Assembly (NCBI GenBank): GCA_900552495.1
Contig: URZY01000001.1
Location: 124,001 to 188,000 of the forward strand
Source of the DNA: an uncultured Mycoplasmatota bacterium
GTDB taxonomy: Bacteria > Bacillota_I > Bacilli_A > RF39 > UBA660
Length of the DNA stretch: 64,000 nucleotides
Direction: 5' to 3'
Within the stretch, counting starts at the first letter, position 1. Each line of letters begins with the position of its first letter. The translations under genes and the position numbers were made by a program. Under the pieces are notes generated by a model. The model did not search any database, was not told the DNA's origin, and saw nothing but the letters and a program-made list of their open reading frames with translations. Below, one piece after another: positions 44,210 to 52,890 of this stretch.

Positions 44210-45508
44210 ATGATAGATATTAAATTAATTAGAGAAAATCCAGAAATGGTTAAGGAAAATATAAAAAAGAAATTTCAAGATAAAAAGTTACCTTTGGTAG
44301 ATGAAGTAAAAGAATTAGACGTTAGAGTGCGTGAGGTACAAGTTAGAGTTGATGGCTTAAAGGCGGATAAAAATCGATTAAGTGGTGAAATTGGCAAATT
44401 GATGAAAGAAGGGAAAAAAGAGGAAGCAGAAGAAGTAAAGAGAAAAGTTGCGGAAACAGCTGATGAAATAGCTAACCTTGATAAAGAATTTGATGAGTTA
44501 AGTAAGGCTATAAAAGAGAGAATGATGGTGATTCCTAATATTATTGATTCTAGTGTGCCAATTGGAAAAGATGATAGTGAGAATGTAGAAAATGAAAGAT
44601 TTGGAGAACCAATTGTACCAGATTTTGAAGTTCCATATCATGCTGATATTTTAGAAAGTTTGAATGGATTGGACAAGGAAGCCGCTGGTAGAACTAGTGG
44701 AAATGGATTTTATTATTTAATGGGAGATGTAGCAAGAGTCCATTCAGCAATGCTTAGTTATGCAAGAGATTTTATGATTAACAAAGGATTTACATATTGT
44801 GTACCACCATTTATGATTCGTAGCGATGTGGTTACAGGAGTTATGAGTTTTGAAGAGATGGATGCAATGATGTATAAAATTGAAGGTGAAGATTTATTCT
44901 TAATTGGTACTAGTGAACATTCAATGATTGGTAAATTTAAAGATCAGTTGTTAAAAAAGGAAAACTTGCCATATGCAATGACTAGTTACTCACCTTGTTT
45001 TAGAAAAGAAGTTGGGGCACATGGTATTGAAGAACGCGGAATTTATCGTGTTCATCAATTTGAGAAGCAAGAGATGGTCGTAATATGTGAACCAGAAGAT
45101 AGTATGAAATGGTATGAAAAAATGTGGAATTATACAGTTGAATTTTTTAGAAGCTTAGATGTTCCAGTTAGAACGCTTGAGTGTTGTAGTGGTGATTTGG
45201 CTGATTTGAAAGTTAAATCTTGTGATATTGAAGCATGGAGCCCTCGTCAAAAAACATATTTTGAGGTAGGTAGTTGTTCTACTTTAGGTGATGCGCAAGC
45301 AAGAAGATTGGGTATTAGAGCGAAGGGAGATAAGGGTAGTTATTATTTACATACTTTAAATAATACTGTTTTAGCTACACCACGTGGATTAATTGCTTTT
45401 ATTGAAAATAATATTAATGAAGATGGAAGTATTAGAATTCCAAAGGCCTTACAACCTTATATGGGTGGAGTTGAGATAATAAGACCAAATGGAAAAAATA
45501 ATAAATAG
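44210..45508 (+). CDS. serS: Seryl-tRNA synthetase
   Basis: Class II aminoacyl-tRNA synthetase, 432 residues, charging tRNA-Ser. The N-terminal antiparallel coiled coil (residues about 30-110) binds tRNA; motif 2 is SPCFRKEVGAHGIEERGIYRVHQF and motif 3 is NNTVLATPRGLIAFIENN. LIGTSEHSMIG and EVGSCSTLGDAQARR are SerRS-specific. It is the second gene of the T-box-controlled operon. Its end overlaps the sugar transferase gene by 20 bases. Confidence 0.98.
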   Translation: MIDIKLIRENPEMVKENIKKKFQDKKLPLVDEVKELDVRVREVQVRVDGLKADKNRLSGEIGKLMKEGKKEEAEEVKRKVAETADEIANLDKEFDELSKAIKERMMVIPNIIDSSVPIGKDDSENVENERFGEPIVPDFEVPYHADILESLNGLDKEAAGRTSGNGFYYLMGDVARVHSAMLSYARDFMINKGFTYCVPPFMIRSDVVTGVMSFEEMDAMMYKIEGEDLFLIGTSEHSMIGKFKDQLLKKENLPYAMTSYSPCFRKEVGAHGIEERGIYRVHQFEKQEMVVICEPEDSMKWYEKMWNYTVEFFRSLDVPVRTLECCSGDLADLKVKSCDIEAWSPRQKTYFEVGSCSTLGDAQARRLGIRAKGDKGSYYLHTLNNTVLATPRGLIAFIENNINEDGSIRIPKALQPYMGGVEIIRPNGKNNK

Positions 45509-46127
45509 TATTTTAGCTTTATTTTTGATAATTATATTACTACCTGTTTTTATTGTTATATCTATATTTATTTTAATTGAAGATGGGCGCCCTATTATTT
45601 TTAAGCAAGAAAGATTTGGGAAAGATATGAAACGCTTTGATATGTATAAATTTAGAAGTATGAAAGTACATAAAGAAGATGATTTTGCTGTTACTAAAGA
45701 AAATGATAATAGAATATTAATTACAGGTAAGTTTCTTAGAAGAACTAGATTAGATGGGATACCGCAATTATTTAATATATTATTTGGACAAATGGCTTTC
45801 GTAGGGGTGAGACCTGATATTTATGCACATATAAAATATTATAATGAGAACCAGAAAAAGGAATATAGTAAATATTCTCCGGGAATATATGGTCTTGCAG
45901 CATATGTTTATAGAAATGAAGGGTTAATACCTAATAATGTTAAAGATAAAAAAGACTATTATTTGAATTATTTGCTAGTGGAGAAATGTAAGTTAAATAA
46001 AATATATAATGATAATAAATGTTTTGTTTTGGATATTAAAATATTATTAGCTTCGTTTAACTTGAAAAAATATATCAAAATTAAAGGGGTAGTTTATAAA
46101 CCAAAGCTGTTTTGTGGTAAAAAATAA
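45489..46127 (+). CDS. Monotopic sugar-phosphate transferase (PGT family)
   Basis: A 212-residue membrane enzyme of the bacterial sugar transferase family, which moves a sugar-1-phosphate from a UDP-sugar to undecaprenyl phosphate to start glycan synthesis. A reentrant N-terminal helix (4-30), the MYKFRSMK motif (52-59) and FVGVRPDIYAHI are conserved. The catalytic dyad, normally DE in a xDELPQ motif, reads LDGIPQ (D89, G90), so the glutamate is missing. It overlaps the serS end and is followed by a terminator. Confidence 0.85.
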   Translation: MEKIINSILALFLIIILLPVFIVISIFILIEDGRPIIFKQERFGKDMKRFDMYKFRSMKVHKEDDFAVTKENDNRILITGKFLRRTRLDGIPQLFNILFGQMAFVGVRPDIYAHIKYYNENQKKEYSKYSPGIYGLAAYVYRNEGLIPNNVKDKKDYYLNYLLVEKCKLNKIYNDNKCFVLDIKILLASFNLKKYIKIKGVVYKPKLFCGKK

Positions 46128-46157
46128 AAATAGTAGGAATACTATTTTTATTTTGTT
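46126..46157. terminator. Terminator between convergent genes
   Basis: AAAATAGTA / TACTATTTT with a GGAA loop, A-rich on one side and T-rich on the other, between stops at 46127 and 46148. Confidence 0.8.
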
Positions 46158-46699
46158 TTAGGGTTCGTTGTCTCGATGGTGATAGTTTTTGTTGTATAAT
46201 CAATAGATATATTTAAATTGGTTCCTGGAGTTAACAATTCTATTTCACCAAGGTCGGCATTATCAGAAAGTAGTTTATAAATTCCTGGTGGGATAGAAAC
46301 TGTTTTGGTTTTAATTGAAATATCTTTTTGATATTGATTATCATTTCTTAGAAATGTAAGATTATCTGTACTATTACTTTTATTATTTTGATATTTGAGA
46401 TTGAGTTTGACGTAGAAAGCATTTTTCTCTTTTGCTGTCATATTTTTTAAAATAGTGTCAACATTTTTTTGATAATAAATTTTGCGGTCTTCAACTGTCG
46501 TAGTTTTGGAATTTAATTTATTTTTATCTAGTTTTTGATAAGTTGACTCTGTAGAAATAGTTGATTGATTGTTATTGGTGGTTTTGGGTTGAAAAATTGA
46601 GGTGATAGTCATTCCAAGTATAACTGCAGCAGCAATTGTAATTCCATTGATAATTGCCGTTTTATTATCTATATAAGGTTTTATTTCTTTTTTTGCCAT
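46148..46699 (-). CDS. Membrane-anchored extracytoplasmic protein, unknown
   Basis: A 183-residue protein on the minus strand. A single membrane helix (about 17-35) follows a short charged start. A Thr/Asn/Ser-rich linker, a helical part (KIYYQKNVDTILKNMTAKEK) and a C-terminal beta domain containing IPPGIYKLLSDNADLGEIEL follow. GGGAGAAGTAAT precedes ATG 46699. It is flanked by convergent and divergent genes. No family is recognised. Confidence 0.78.
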   Translation of the reverse strand: MAKKEIKPYIDNKTAIINGITIAAAVILGMTITSIFQPKTTNNNQSTISTESTYQKLDKNKLNSKTTTVEDRKIYYQKNVDTILKNMTAKEKNAFYVKLNLKYQNNKSNSTDNLTFLRNDNQYQKDISIKTKTVSIPPGIYKLLSDNADLGEIELLTPGTNLNISIDYTTKTITIETTNPKTK

Positions 46700-46775
46700 A
46701 TTACTTCTCCCTTTATTATGATTATAACATGCTTTAAAATAATGTGAAGTCAGAAATATTGAAAGGATGTGTCAT

Positions 46776-46804
46776 TTGAAAGAATAGCAAAAATATGTTA
46801 TAAT
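46776..46804 (+). promoter_or_regulatory. Promoter of the plsC-glycosyltransferase operon
   Basis: TTGAAA (46776-46781), 17 bases, TATAAT (46799-46804), with an additional extended TATG before the -10 box. Confidence 0.85.
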
Positions 46805-46824
46805 CTAATTATTAGGTGATTATT

Positions 46825-47556
46825 ATGAAACAATATGATTATTGTAACTTAGAGGAGGATGCACATATTTTTCATATGTGGGAGCCATTGAAATTTAAGA
46901 TAAAAGATGGATATAAATTTATTTCTGATAGTTTTATTTTTAATTTCCTTTCAAATTTATTATTTATTCCGATTGCTCTTATCTTATCTGTTCTTAATAG
47001 AATTTTATTTGGATTTAAGATAGTTAATAAAGATTTATTGATACATGAAACGGGAATGGTGTCTATTTCTAATCATATTCATCCAATGGATTGTACAATG
47101 ATTGGATTAGTTTATTCTCCTAGAAGAGTTTATTTTCCTACTTTACAGTCAAATTTTAAAATACCATTTATAAGACATTTAATTAAAATATTATATGCAA
47201 TTCCTATACCGACTAAGGATTATCAAAAGAAGGAGTTTTATGAGCAAATAAATACATCATTACAAAAAGGAAGAATTGTTCAAATGTATCCAGAGGGATC
47301 TTTGTGGCCATATTATGAGGATATTAGAAATTTTAAGTATGGAGCTTTTAAGATGGCGGTAGATGCAAATGTTCCAATTCAACCAATTCGCTTTGAATTT
47401 AAAGAAAGAACAGGAATTTATAAGTTATATAAAAGGAAGAAATGTATTCACGCAGTTGTCCTTGAACCTATTTTTCCAAATAATGAGTTAGAAAAAAAAG
47501 AACGAATTGAAGATTTAAAAACGAGGGTTTATGAGAAAATGAAGGAAGAGATATAA
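46825..47556 (+). CDS. plsC: 1-acyl-glycerol-3-phosphate acyltransferase (PlsC family)
   Basis: A 243-residue membrane-associated acyltransferase that makes phosphatidic acid from lysophosphatidate. The H-x4-D motif is SNHIHPMD and the second acyltransferase block is MYPEGSLWP. A hydrophobic segment lies at about 30-50. ATG 46825 follows AGGTGAT; an earlier ATG at 46816 lies within that site. It overlaps the next gene by one base, so phospholipid and glycolipid synthesis genes are coupled. Confidence 0.9.
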   Translation: MKQYDYCNLEEDAHIFHMWEPLKFKIKDGYKFISDSFIFNFLSNLLFIPIALILSVLNRILFGFKIVNKDLLIHETGMVSISNHIHPMDCTMIGLVYSPRRVYFPTLQSNFKIPFIRHLIKILYAIPIPTKDYQKKEFYEQINTSLQKGRIVQMYPEGSLWPYYEDIRNFKYGAFKMAVDANVPIQPIRFEFKERTGIYKLYKRKKCIHAVVLEPIFPNNELEKKERIEDLKTRVYEKMKEEI

Positions 47557-48656
47557 TGAAGGTATTAATTTTATCATGTAGTACAGGTGGTGGTCATAAC
47601 TCTTGTGCAAAGTATATTTTAGAAGAATTTAAAGAGAATAATATAGAAGCAGTTTTTAAAGATTTTTATGATATTGTTAATGTTAAGGTTAAGAAAGTAA
47701 CAGAAAAAATGTACTTATCTTCATTGGCTGGGAATGGAGAAGTTTTTAAAAATGTTTATAAGTTAGGAGAACTTTATAGCAAAACAAAAATAAAGAGTCC
47801 AGTCTATTTATTTAATAAGTTATATAGACATAAATTATATAGTTATATTATTGAGAATGATTTTGATGTAGTAATTACAACACATCTTTTTCCAGCTCTT
47901 ACTTTAACAGCTATTAATAAATATATCTATCCAAAAAGAGTTAAATTTATTACGGTGGCGACAGACTATGAGCCATGTCCTTTTTTAGAAGAGTCAAAAT
48001 CAGATTATTTAGTAATTCAAAAAGGGTTAGAAGAAAGATTTATTAGTAAAGGAATAGCGAAAAAAACCTTACTAAATACTGGTATTATAGTATCTTCGCG
48101 ATTTATAAGAGAAGCCAGAAATATTAGAACTGAATTAATGATAAAGGAAAATGAACAGGTAATTTTAATAATGTTAGGGAGTATGGGATTTGGTCGAGTT
48201 GATGAAATACTTGAAGAACTTCTTAAAAGAAATAATTTAAAGATCATGGTTGTTTGCGGAACAAATCAGAAATTATATAGTGAACTTGAACGTATTAATA
48301 ATCCTAGATTATTATTGTTTCCATTTATTCATAATATGAATGAATTAATTAGTACAGCTGATGTTGTTTTATCGAAACCGGGTGGTTTATCGTCGACTGA
48401 AGTGGCATCTATAGGTAAACCACTATTACATGTTTTTCCTATTCCTGGTATTGAAACATATAATACAAAGTTTTTTGAAGAAAACAAAATGAGTTTTTCG
48501 TGTTCTACGAAAGAAGAAATTGTTGAGAAAGTAAATATGTTATTGGATGATGTTAATTTACAAGAAGAGTTAGTTAAAAATCAAAGAAGGATGATTAATC
48601 AAGAATCAGCCAATTGTTTAGTTGAAAAAACAATAGAGTTAGTAAATGATAAATAA
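47556..48656 (+). CDS. UgtP/MGDG-synthase-like diacylglycerol glycosyltransferase
   Basis: A 366-residue GT28-type enzyme that transfers glucose or galactose from a UDP-sugar to diacylglycerol, making membrane glycolipid and often the lipoteichoic acid anchor. The N-terminal MGDG-synthase block CSTGGGHNSCA is followed by TTHLFPALTLTA, and the C-terminal UDP-binding part has LGSMGFGRVDE and SKPGGLSSTEVASIGKP. Family and length fit. The start overlaps plsC in TAATG. Confidence 0.92.
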   Translation: MKVLILSCSTGGGHNSCAKYILEEFKENNIEAVFKDFYDIVNVKVKKVTEKMYLSSLAGNGEVFKNVYKLGELYSKTKIKSPVYLFNKLYRHKLYSYIIENDFDVVITTHLFPALTLTAINKYIYPKRVKFITVATDYEPCPFLEESKSDYLVIQKGLEERFISKGIAKKTLLNTGIIVSSRFIREARNIRTELMIKENEQVILIMLGSMGFGRVDEILEELLKRNNLKIMVVCGTNQKLYSELERINNPRLLLFPFIHNMNELISTADVVLSKPGGLSSTEVASIGKPLLHVFPIPGIETYNTKFFEENKMSFSCSTKEEIVEKVNMLLDDVNLQEELVKNQRRMINQESANCLVEKTIELVNDK

Positions 48657-48706
48657 ATGTATAAAAATTATTCTTTTTAATAATAATAATAATGGTGATA
48701 TAAGTA

Positions 48707-48847
48707 ATGGAAAAAAATAACATTGTAGAAGTAGTGAAAAATACTAGTGGGTTACGCAATATAAACGTTGATTGTAATTCAAAAGAAGGAAAAATGTTAG
48801 TAGAGGTAGTTGAGAAGGAATCTAGTTTAAAAAAATATGATGCTTAG
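48707..48847 (+). CDS. Small acidic protein (46 residues), unknown
   Basis: The frame starts MEKNNIVEVVKNTSGLRNIN and ends with LKKYDA. GGTGAT (48693-48698) lies 8 bases before the ATG, and a terminator hairpin begins 2 bases after the stop. The combination of ribosome site, balanced codons and terminator supports a real small gene, possibly the last of the plsC operon. Two parallel VEVV segments (residues 7-10 and 33-36) may be beta strands. Confidence 0.6.
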   Translation: MEKNNIVEVVKNTSGLRNINVDCNSKEGKMLVEVVEKESSLKKYDA

Positions 48848-48878
48848 GGATTTAGTTTAATACTAAATTCTTTTTCTT
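48848..48878 (+). terminator. Terminator behind the small protein gene
   Basis: ATTTAGT pairs with ACTAAAT around a TTAAT loop, followed by TTCTTTTTC. Confidence 0.7.
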
Positions 48879-48889
48879 TGTGATATAAT
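48879..48889 (+). promoter_or_regulatory. Extended -10 promoter element
   Basis: TGTGATATAAT with TATAAT at 48884-48889, 23 bases before the zinc-ribbon protein gene. Confidence 0.55.
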
Positions 48890-48912
48890 TTTATAGTAGG
48901 AGAAAAGATAAA

Positions 48913-49614
48913 ATGGCATTTTTAATTGGAGTTATACTATTAATAGTATTTATTTTAGGTTTTTATTTGTATATTAAAAGAAAAATAAAAGATATTTCAG
49001 CTAAATATCTTGGGGGAAATAGTATTAGAAAAATAATAGAAGAGGCTAGGTTAGAGGATGAAGAGGTGCCTAAGTCATTAGCAAGTATGGAAAGTATTTA
49101 CTTAGATATTATAAAAAAAGATTTTCCAGAAGTTAATATTAATGAATTAAAACGAAAAAGTGAAGCACTAATTATGGATGTTTATATAGCAATTGAGGAG
49201 AAAAATCCAGATAAGATAGAAAATGAGAAGATTCGTAATTTTGTGAGAGGGAGAATTAAAGATTTAGGAGATATAACCGTTGAATATAAAGATATGACAA
49301 TTAATAAAACAGTAGTTTCAAAGTATGAAAAAAATAGTGGTGTTGCGACGATAAGAACTGATACTAGTTTTTGGTATTATGAAATTAAAGGCAATTCTAA
49401 AAAGAAGGTTCAGGATCGAGTAAGGTGTGAATATATTTATGTGATTGACTCAAGTAAAATTGCGGATAAGGATAAGCAAGTATATGGTATTAGTTGTCCT
49501 AATTGTGGATCGCCAATTACTAGTTTAGGATATAAATCATGTAGTTATTGTGGAAGCAGGGTAGTGGATGTAGTTAGTAAGGTCTTTTTAATTAACGATC
49601 TTGTTAGATATTAA
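48913..49614 (+). CDS. Membrane-anchored Tim44-like domain protein with zinc ribbon
   Basis: A 233-residue protein: membrane helix at 3-22, a helical and beta domain (SMESIYLDIIKKDFPEVNIN, then FWYYEIKGNSKKKVQDRVRC) resembling Tim44-like domains, and a C-terminal zinc ribbon CPNCGSPITSLGYKSCSYCG. TAGGAGAAAAGATAAA precedes the ATG. It immediately precedes the YdjG/H/I-like genes and shares their zinc-ribbon theme, so a joint role at the membrane is likely. The domain assignment is tentative. Confidence 0.7.
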   Translation: MAFLIGVILLIVFILGFYLYIKRKIKDISAKYLGGNSIRKIIEEARLEDEEVPKSLASMESIYLDIIKKDFPEVNINELKRKSEALIMDVYIAIEEKNPDKIENEKIRNFVRGRIKDLGDITVEYKDMTINKTVVSKYEKNSGVATIRTDTSFWYYEIKGNSKKKVQDRVRCEYIYVIDSSKIADKDKQVYGISCPNCGSPITSLGYKSCSYCGSRVVDVVSKVFLINDLVRY

Positions 49615-49620
49615 TAAAAT

Positions 49621-49631
49621 TATGATATAAT
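49621..49631 (+). promoter_or_regulatory. Extended -10 promoter of the YdjG-like gene
   Basis: TATGATATAAT with TATAAT at 49626-49631, 24 bases before GTG 49656. Confidence 0.55.
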
Positions 49632-49655
49632 CATAGATAATAAGGAAGTGATAAG

Positions 49656-50699
49656 GTGGAGGCATTGGATAATAAGTGTCCAACTTGTGGGGCGGGAATT
49701 ACTTTTAATCCAGTTACGCAAAGTTGGGATTGTAAGTATTGTGGTAGTAAATTTAGTTTAGAAGAAATGGAAAAATGTAATAGTGTTAACGCTCCTACTA
49801 ATAAAGAAGAGCAAATAGATGAAGGTTCTGAAAACAAAATGGAGGCTTATCATTGTAAGAGTTGTGGAGCTGAAATTTTAGCTGATGAGACTACTACGGC
49901 AACATTTTGTGTTTATTGTGGAAGTACGGCTATATTAAAAGAAAAGATAGAAACTTCAAAGATGCCTAATTTTATTATTCCGTTTAAAAATGTTAAAAAG
50001 GATGCAGAAGAGGCTTTTAAAAGTTTAACTAAGAGAAAACCCTTAACACCACACTGTTTTAAAGATCCTAAAAATATAGACAAAATTACAGGGATTTATA
50101 TTCCTTTTTGGGCTTATGACTTGGAAGCAACGGGGATGGTAGAGTTTTTGGGGGAAGATGTAAAAAAGTGGAGTGATAAAGAATATCATTATACAAAAAC
50201 AGAAAAGTATAATGTAGAAAAGTCTGGAAAATTTGAATTTAAAAAGGTACTTGCGGATGCTTCAACTAGATTCCCTAATGATTTAATGGATTCATTAGAA
50301 CCATTTGATTATACTCAATTAGAAGAGTATAACCATGCTTATTTAGCAGGTTTCTTAGCTGAAAAATATGATGTTTCTGAAGATGAGGGCTTAAAAAGAG
50401 TTCAGGATAGAGCTAATAACACAGCAGTTTATTTAATGAAAGAAACAGTTAAGCATGATAAGGTAAGTGTTAGTAATAATCAAATGTCTGTTGTCGCTAA
50501 AAACATATATTACATATTATTACCAGTTTGGATGGTAAATATAAAGTATAAGGATAGGGATTATATTTTTGCGATGAATGGTCAAACGGGAAAATTTATT
50601 GGTAATATTCCAATTGGTATAAAAGAAGCGATAATATGGGGACTTTTAATATTTATTGTATTATTTGTAGTAGCATTTTTAGGTCTAAAGTTTATTTAG
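49656..50699 (+). CDS. YdjG-like double zinc-ribbon membrane protein
   Basis: A 347-residue protein starting at GTG 49656 after AAGGAAGTGATAAG. Two zinc ribbons, CPTCGAGITFNPVTQSWDCKYCG (20 of these residues are spacer and ligands) near residues 5-27 and CKSCGAEILADETTTATFCVYCG near 65-87, are followed by a beta-rich domain and a C-terminal membrane helix (about 320-345). The layout matches YdjG of Bacillus, encoded with YdjH and YdjI and linked to PspA-type envelope stress. The next two genes are the matching partners, 15 bases downstream. Confidence 0.82.
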   Translation: MEALDNKCPTCGAGITFNPVTQSWDCKYCGSKFSLEEMEKCNSVNAPTNKEEQIDEGSENKMEAYHCKSCGAEILADETTTATFCVYCGSTAILKEKIETSKMPNFIIPFKNVKKDAEEAFKSLTKRKPLTPHCFKDPKNIDKITGIYIPFWAYDLEATGMVEFLGEDVKKWSDKEYHYTKTEKYNVEKSGKFEFKKVLADASTRFPNDLMDSLEPFDYTQLEEYNHAYLAGFLAEKYDVSEDEGLKRVQDRANNTAVYLMKETVKHDKVSVSNNQMSVVAKNIYYILLPVWMVNIKYKDRDYIFAMNGQTGKFIGNIPIGIKEAIIWGLLIFIVLFVVAFLGLKFI

Positions 50700-50714
50700 G
50701 TAGGTGATGAAGTA

Positions 50715-51527
50715 GTGCGATTAAGAAAAATATTTTGTTTAATAATTCTATGTATTTTACTTAATTGTAGTGATGTGTTTGCGAGCACGAAGGTCAATAC
50801 AAGAACGGATTCTGATTATCTAGTGCCAAGAGACATTGTCGTTACTAATAGTAATAGAAAGGCGATTTTAAGTACACCGGCTATAAATGCTGAAGAAAAA
50901 GTTTATGATTTTGCAGAAATACTTACTGATGACGAAGAAGAAAAACTTTATAAGCAAATCTTTAATTTTATTTATGAAACAAATATGGATATGGCAATAG
51001 TTACTATTAAGGACAATCCAGTTGGTAGTACAAAGGATTATGCACATAATTTTTATCAATATAATTTTTTTAAAGATGATGGACTATTATTTTTAATTGA
51101 TTTTTATGAAAGTGAAATCTATATGACAACCAGTGGTAAAGCTTATAATTTGTTTCCGGATTCAAGAATGCAGCCAATTTTAAAAAATGTATATAATAAA
51201 ATAATGAAAAAAAATTTTTATGAAGCTTGTTCAACCTTTGTAAATTCAATAGGGGGGTTTGTAGGAATTGGAGAGGCTACAAAAGGTGAAGATGTTGTTA
51301 TTGATGTTGATGGGACAGTTCATAAAGAATCTTGGATTATAGAAGCTTTGGTTTTTGCAGGAATTGGAACTTTAATTGGAATGGTGGTTTTAGTTTCAAT
51401 GAATAAAATGGTTAAACCAGCGACGACTGCAAGAAGTTTTTTAGAACAAGAAACCGTCGTTATTAAAGATATTAGGGATAATTTTATTGATGCGAAGACA
51501 ACAAGAAGACGAAGAAATAAATCATAG
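50715..51527 (+). CDS. YdjH-like TPM-domain membrane protein
   Basis: A 270-residue protein with a signal peptide (1-24), a TPM domain (from about 58: AEEKVYDFAEILTDDEEEKLYKQIFNFIYETNMDM is its opening stretch; key pattern D-F-A-x-I-L-T-x-x-E) and a membrane helix near 212-232 with an Arg-rich tail. TPM domains occur in exported proteins of envelope maintenance. It starts at GTG 50715 after AGGTGATGAAGTA, in one operon with the YdjG-like gene. Confidence 0.85.
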   Translation: MRLRKIFCLIILCILLNCSDVFASTKVNTRTDSDYLVPRDIVVTNSNRKAILSTPAINAEEKVYDFAEILTDDEEEKLYKQIFNFIYETNMDMAIVTIKDNPVGSTKDYAHNFYQYNFFKDDGLLFLIDFYESEIYMTTSGKAYNLFPDSRMQPILKNVYNKIMKKNFYEACSTFVNSIGGFVGIGEATKGEDVVIDVDGTVHKESWIIEALVFAGIGTLIGMVVLVSMNKMVKPATTARSFLEQETVVIKDIRDNFIDAKTTRRRRNKS

Positions 51528-51544
51528 TAGACGTATTGAAAATA

Positions 51545-51555
51545 TGTGGTATAAT
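51545..51555 (+). promoter_or_regulatory. Extended -10 promoter element
   Basis: TGTGGTATAAT at 51545-51555, about 31 bases before the SPFH gene; -35 region weak. Confidence 0.5.
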
Positions 51556-51585
51556 AAAATTATGTAAAATAGAAGGAGAAGAAAT

Positions 51586-52785
51586 ATGGGATTAATAAAA
51601 GCCGCTGTAAGTGCTGTTGGTAGTACTTTAGGCGATCAATGGAAAGAGTATATTAAATGTGAAGACTTAGGTCAAGACATATTAATGAGAAAGGTAACAA
51701 CTGCCAATGGTATTATTTCAAAAGATAGTGCAATTCAAGTTGCGCCAGGACAAATAGCAGTAATTTTTGATAGTGGAAGAATTGTTGATGCAACAGCAGA
51801 GCAAGGTATTTATACTTTTGATCAATCAACATCACCTTCATTTTTTGCTGGACAATTTGGACCAGTGTTTAAAGAAATGTGGACACGTTTTGTATATAAT
51901 GGTGCGCCTAATAAGGAACAGGCAGTATTTTATTTGAATGCTAAAGAAATTATGGATAATAAGTTTGGAACGCCAGCACCAATTCCTTATCAAGATTGGG
52001 GACATCCAATTCCAAATCAAATGACTGGCGGAACGAGTCCTCTTCGTGTAGAAGTTAAGTGTTTTGGTAAATATACATTTAAAATTGTTGATCCGGCAGT
52101 ATTTATGAGTAAAGTTGCTGGAACAGCAGAAGTATATCATAAAGGTGAATTAACTGAACAAATACGTTCGGAAGTTGTAGCATCATTTCAAAATGTATTA
52201 AGTGAATTAGGAAGTAAAGATCATAAAGTGGCAGCTCTTGATTTGCCTAATAGCACTGATGAAATTAAGAAGACAATGACTGATAGGGTATTTGATCAGC
52301 CAATTCGTGATCGTGGTCTTAGCTTAGTGGGCTTTGTTGTTGAATCAGTTACACTTGATGAAGAAAGTGAAAAGAAAATTGATAATTATGAATTATCTTC
52401 CAATGCATTTATGCAACAAGGAACGCTTACTGGGGCTTATGCTAATGCAGTTCAAGCAGCAGCAAGTAATGAAAATGGTGCGATGAATGGTTTCATGGGA
52501 GTTGGAATGATGAATATGGCAAGTGGTGGAATGTTCGGTGGAGTAACCAATAATGCAATGAATAACAGTGGTTCAACACACGCTGCTTATGCGCAAGGTC
52601 AAACACCAGCAGGACAACCATTACATCCAGGTGTGGTAGCGCATGGAGAAAATGCTGAGAATTTAGAGGATAATCAAAATGTGACTCCAGCAACTAGTGC
52701 AACCCCAATGGCTTTTTGTCCAAACTGTGGAACAAAAAATAATGGCTTTAATTTCTGCGCTAATTGTGGAACAAAATTAAAGTAA
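51586..52785 (+). CDS. YdjI-like SPFH/Band-7 protein with C-terminal zinc ribbon
   Basis: A 399-residue cytoplasmic protein of the YdjI/virion-core-like SPFH group. The N-terminal part (MGLIKAAVSAVGSTLGDQWKE, SAIQVAPGQIAVIFDSG) and the helical segment after the SPFH domain are characteristic. Residues about 285-370 are Gly/Ala/Met/Asn-rich and disordered. The C-terminus is a zinc ribbon CPNCGTKNNGFNFCANCG. In Bacillus YdjI recruits partners to the membrane in a Psp-type stress response; no pspA gene is seen in this window. GAAGGAGAAGAA precedes the ATG and a terminator follows. Confidence 0.9.
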   Translation: MGLIKAAVSAVGSTLGDQWKEYIKCEDLGQDILMRKVTTANGIISKDSAIQVAPGQIAVIFDSGRIVDATAEQGIYTFDQSTSPSFFAGQFGPVFKEMWTRFVYNGAPNKEQAVFYLNAKEIMDNKFGTPAPIPYQDWGHPIPNQMTGGTSPLRVEVKCFGKYTFKIVDPAVFMSKVAGTAEVYHKGELTEQIRSEVVASFQNVLSELGSKDHKVAALDLPNSTDEIKKTMTDRVFDQPIRDRGLSLVGFVVESVTLDEESEKKIDNYELSSNAFMQQGTLTGAYANAVQAAASNENGAMNGFMGVGMMNMASGGMFGGVTNNAMNNSGSTHAAYAQGQTPAGQPLHPGVVAHGENAENLEDNQNVTPATSATPMAFCPNCGTKNNGFNFCANCGTKLK

Positions 52786-52822
52786 TAATAGTTAGGCTTT
52801 TTGTAAAATATGATGTAAATAA

Positions 52823-52858
52823 AAGGATTAATAGAGTTAGTTATTAATCTTTTTTTTG
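52823..52858 (+). terminator. Terminator
   Basis: GATTAATA (52826-52833) pairs with TATTAATC (52842-52849), then eight T. Confidence 0.85.
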
Positions 52859-52890
52859 ATTTATGATATTGTATTAGTGAGGAGAAACTT

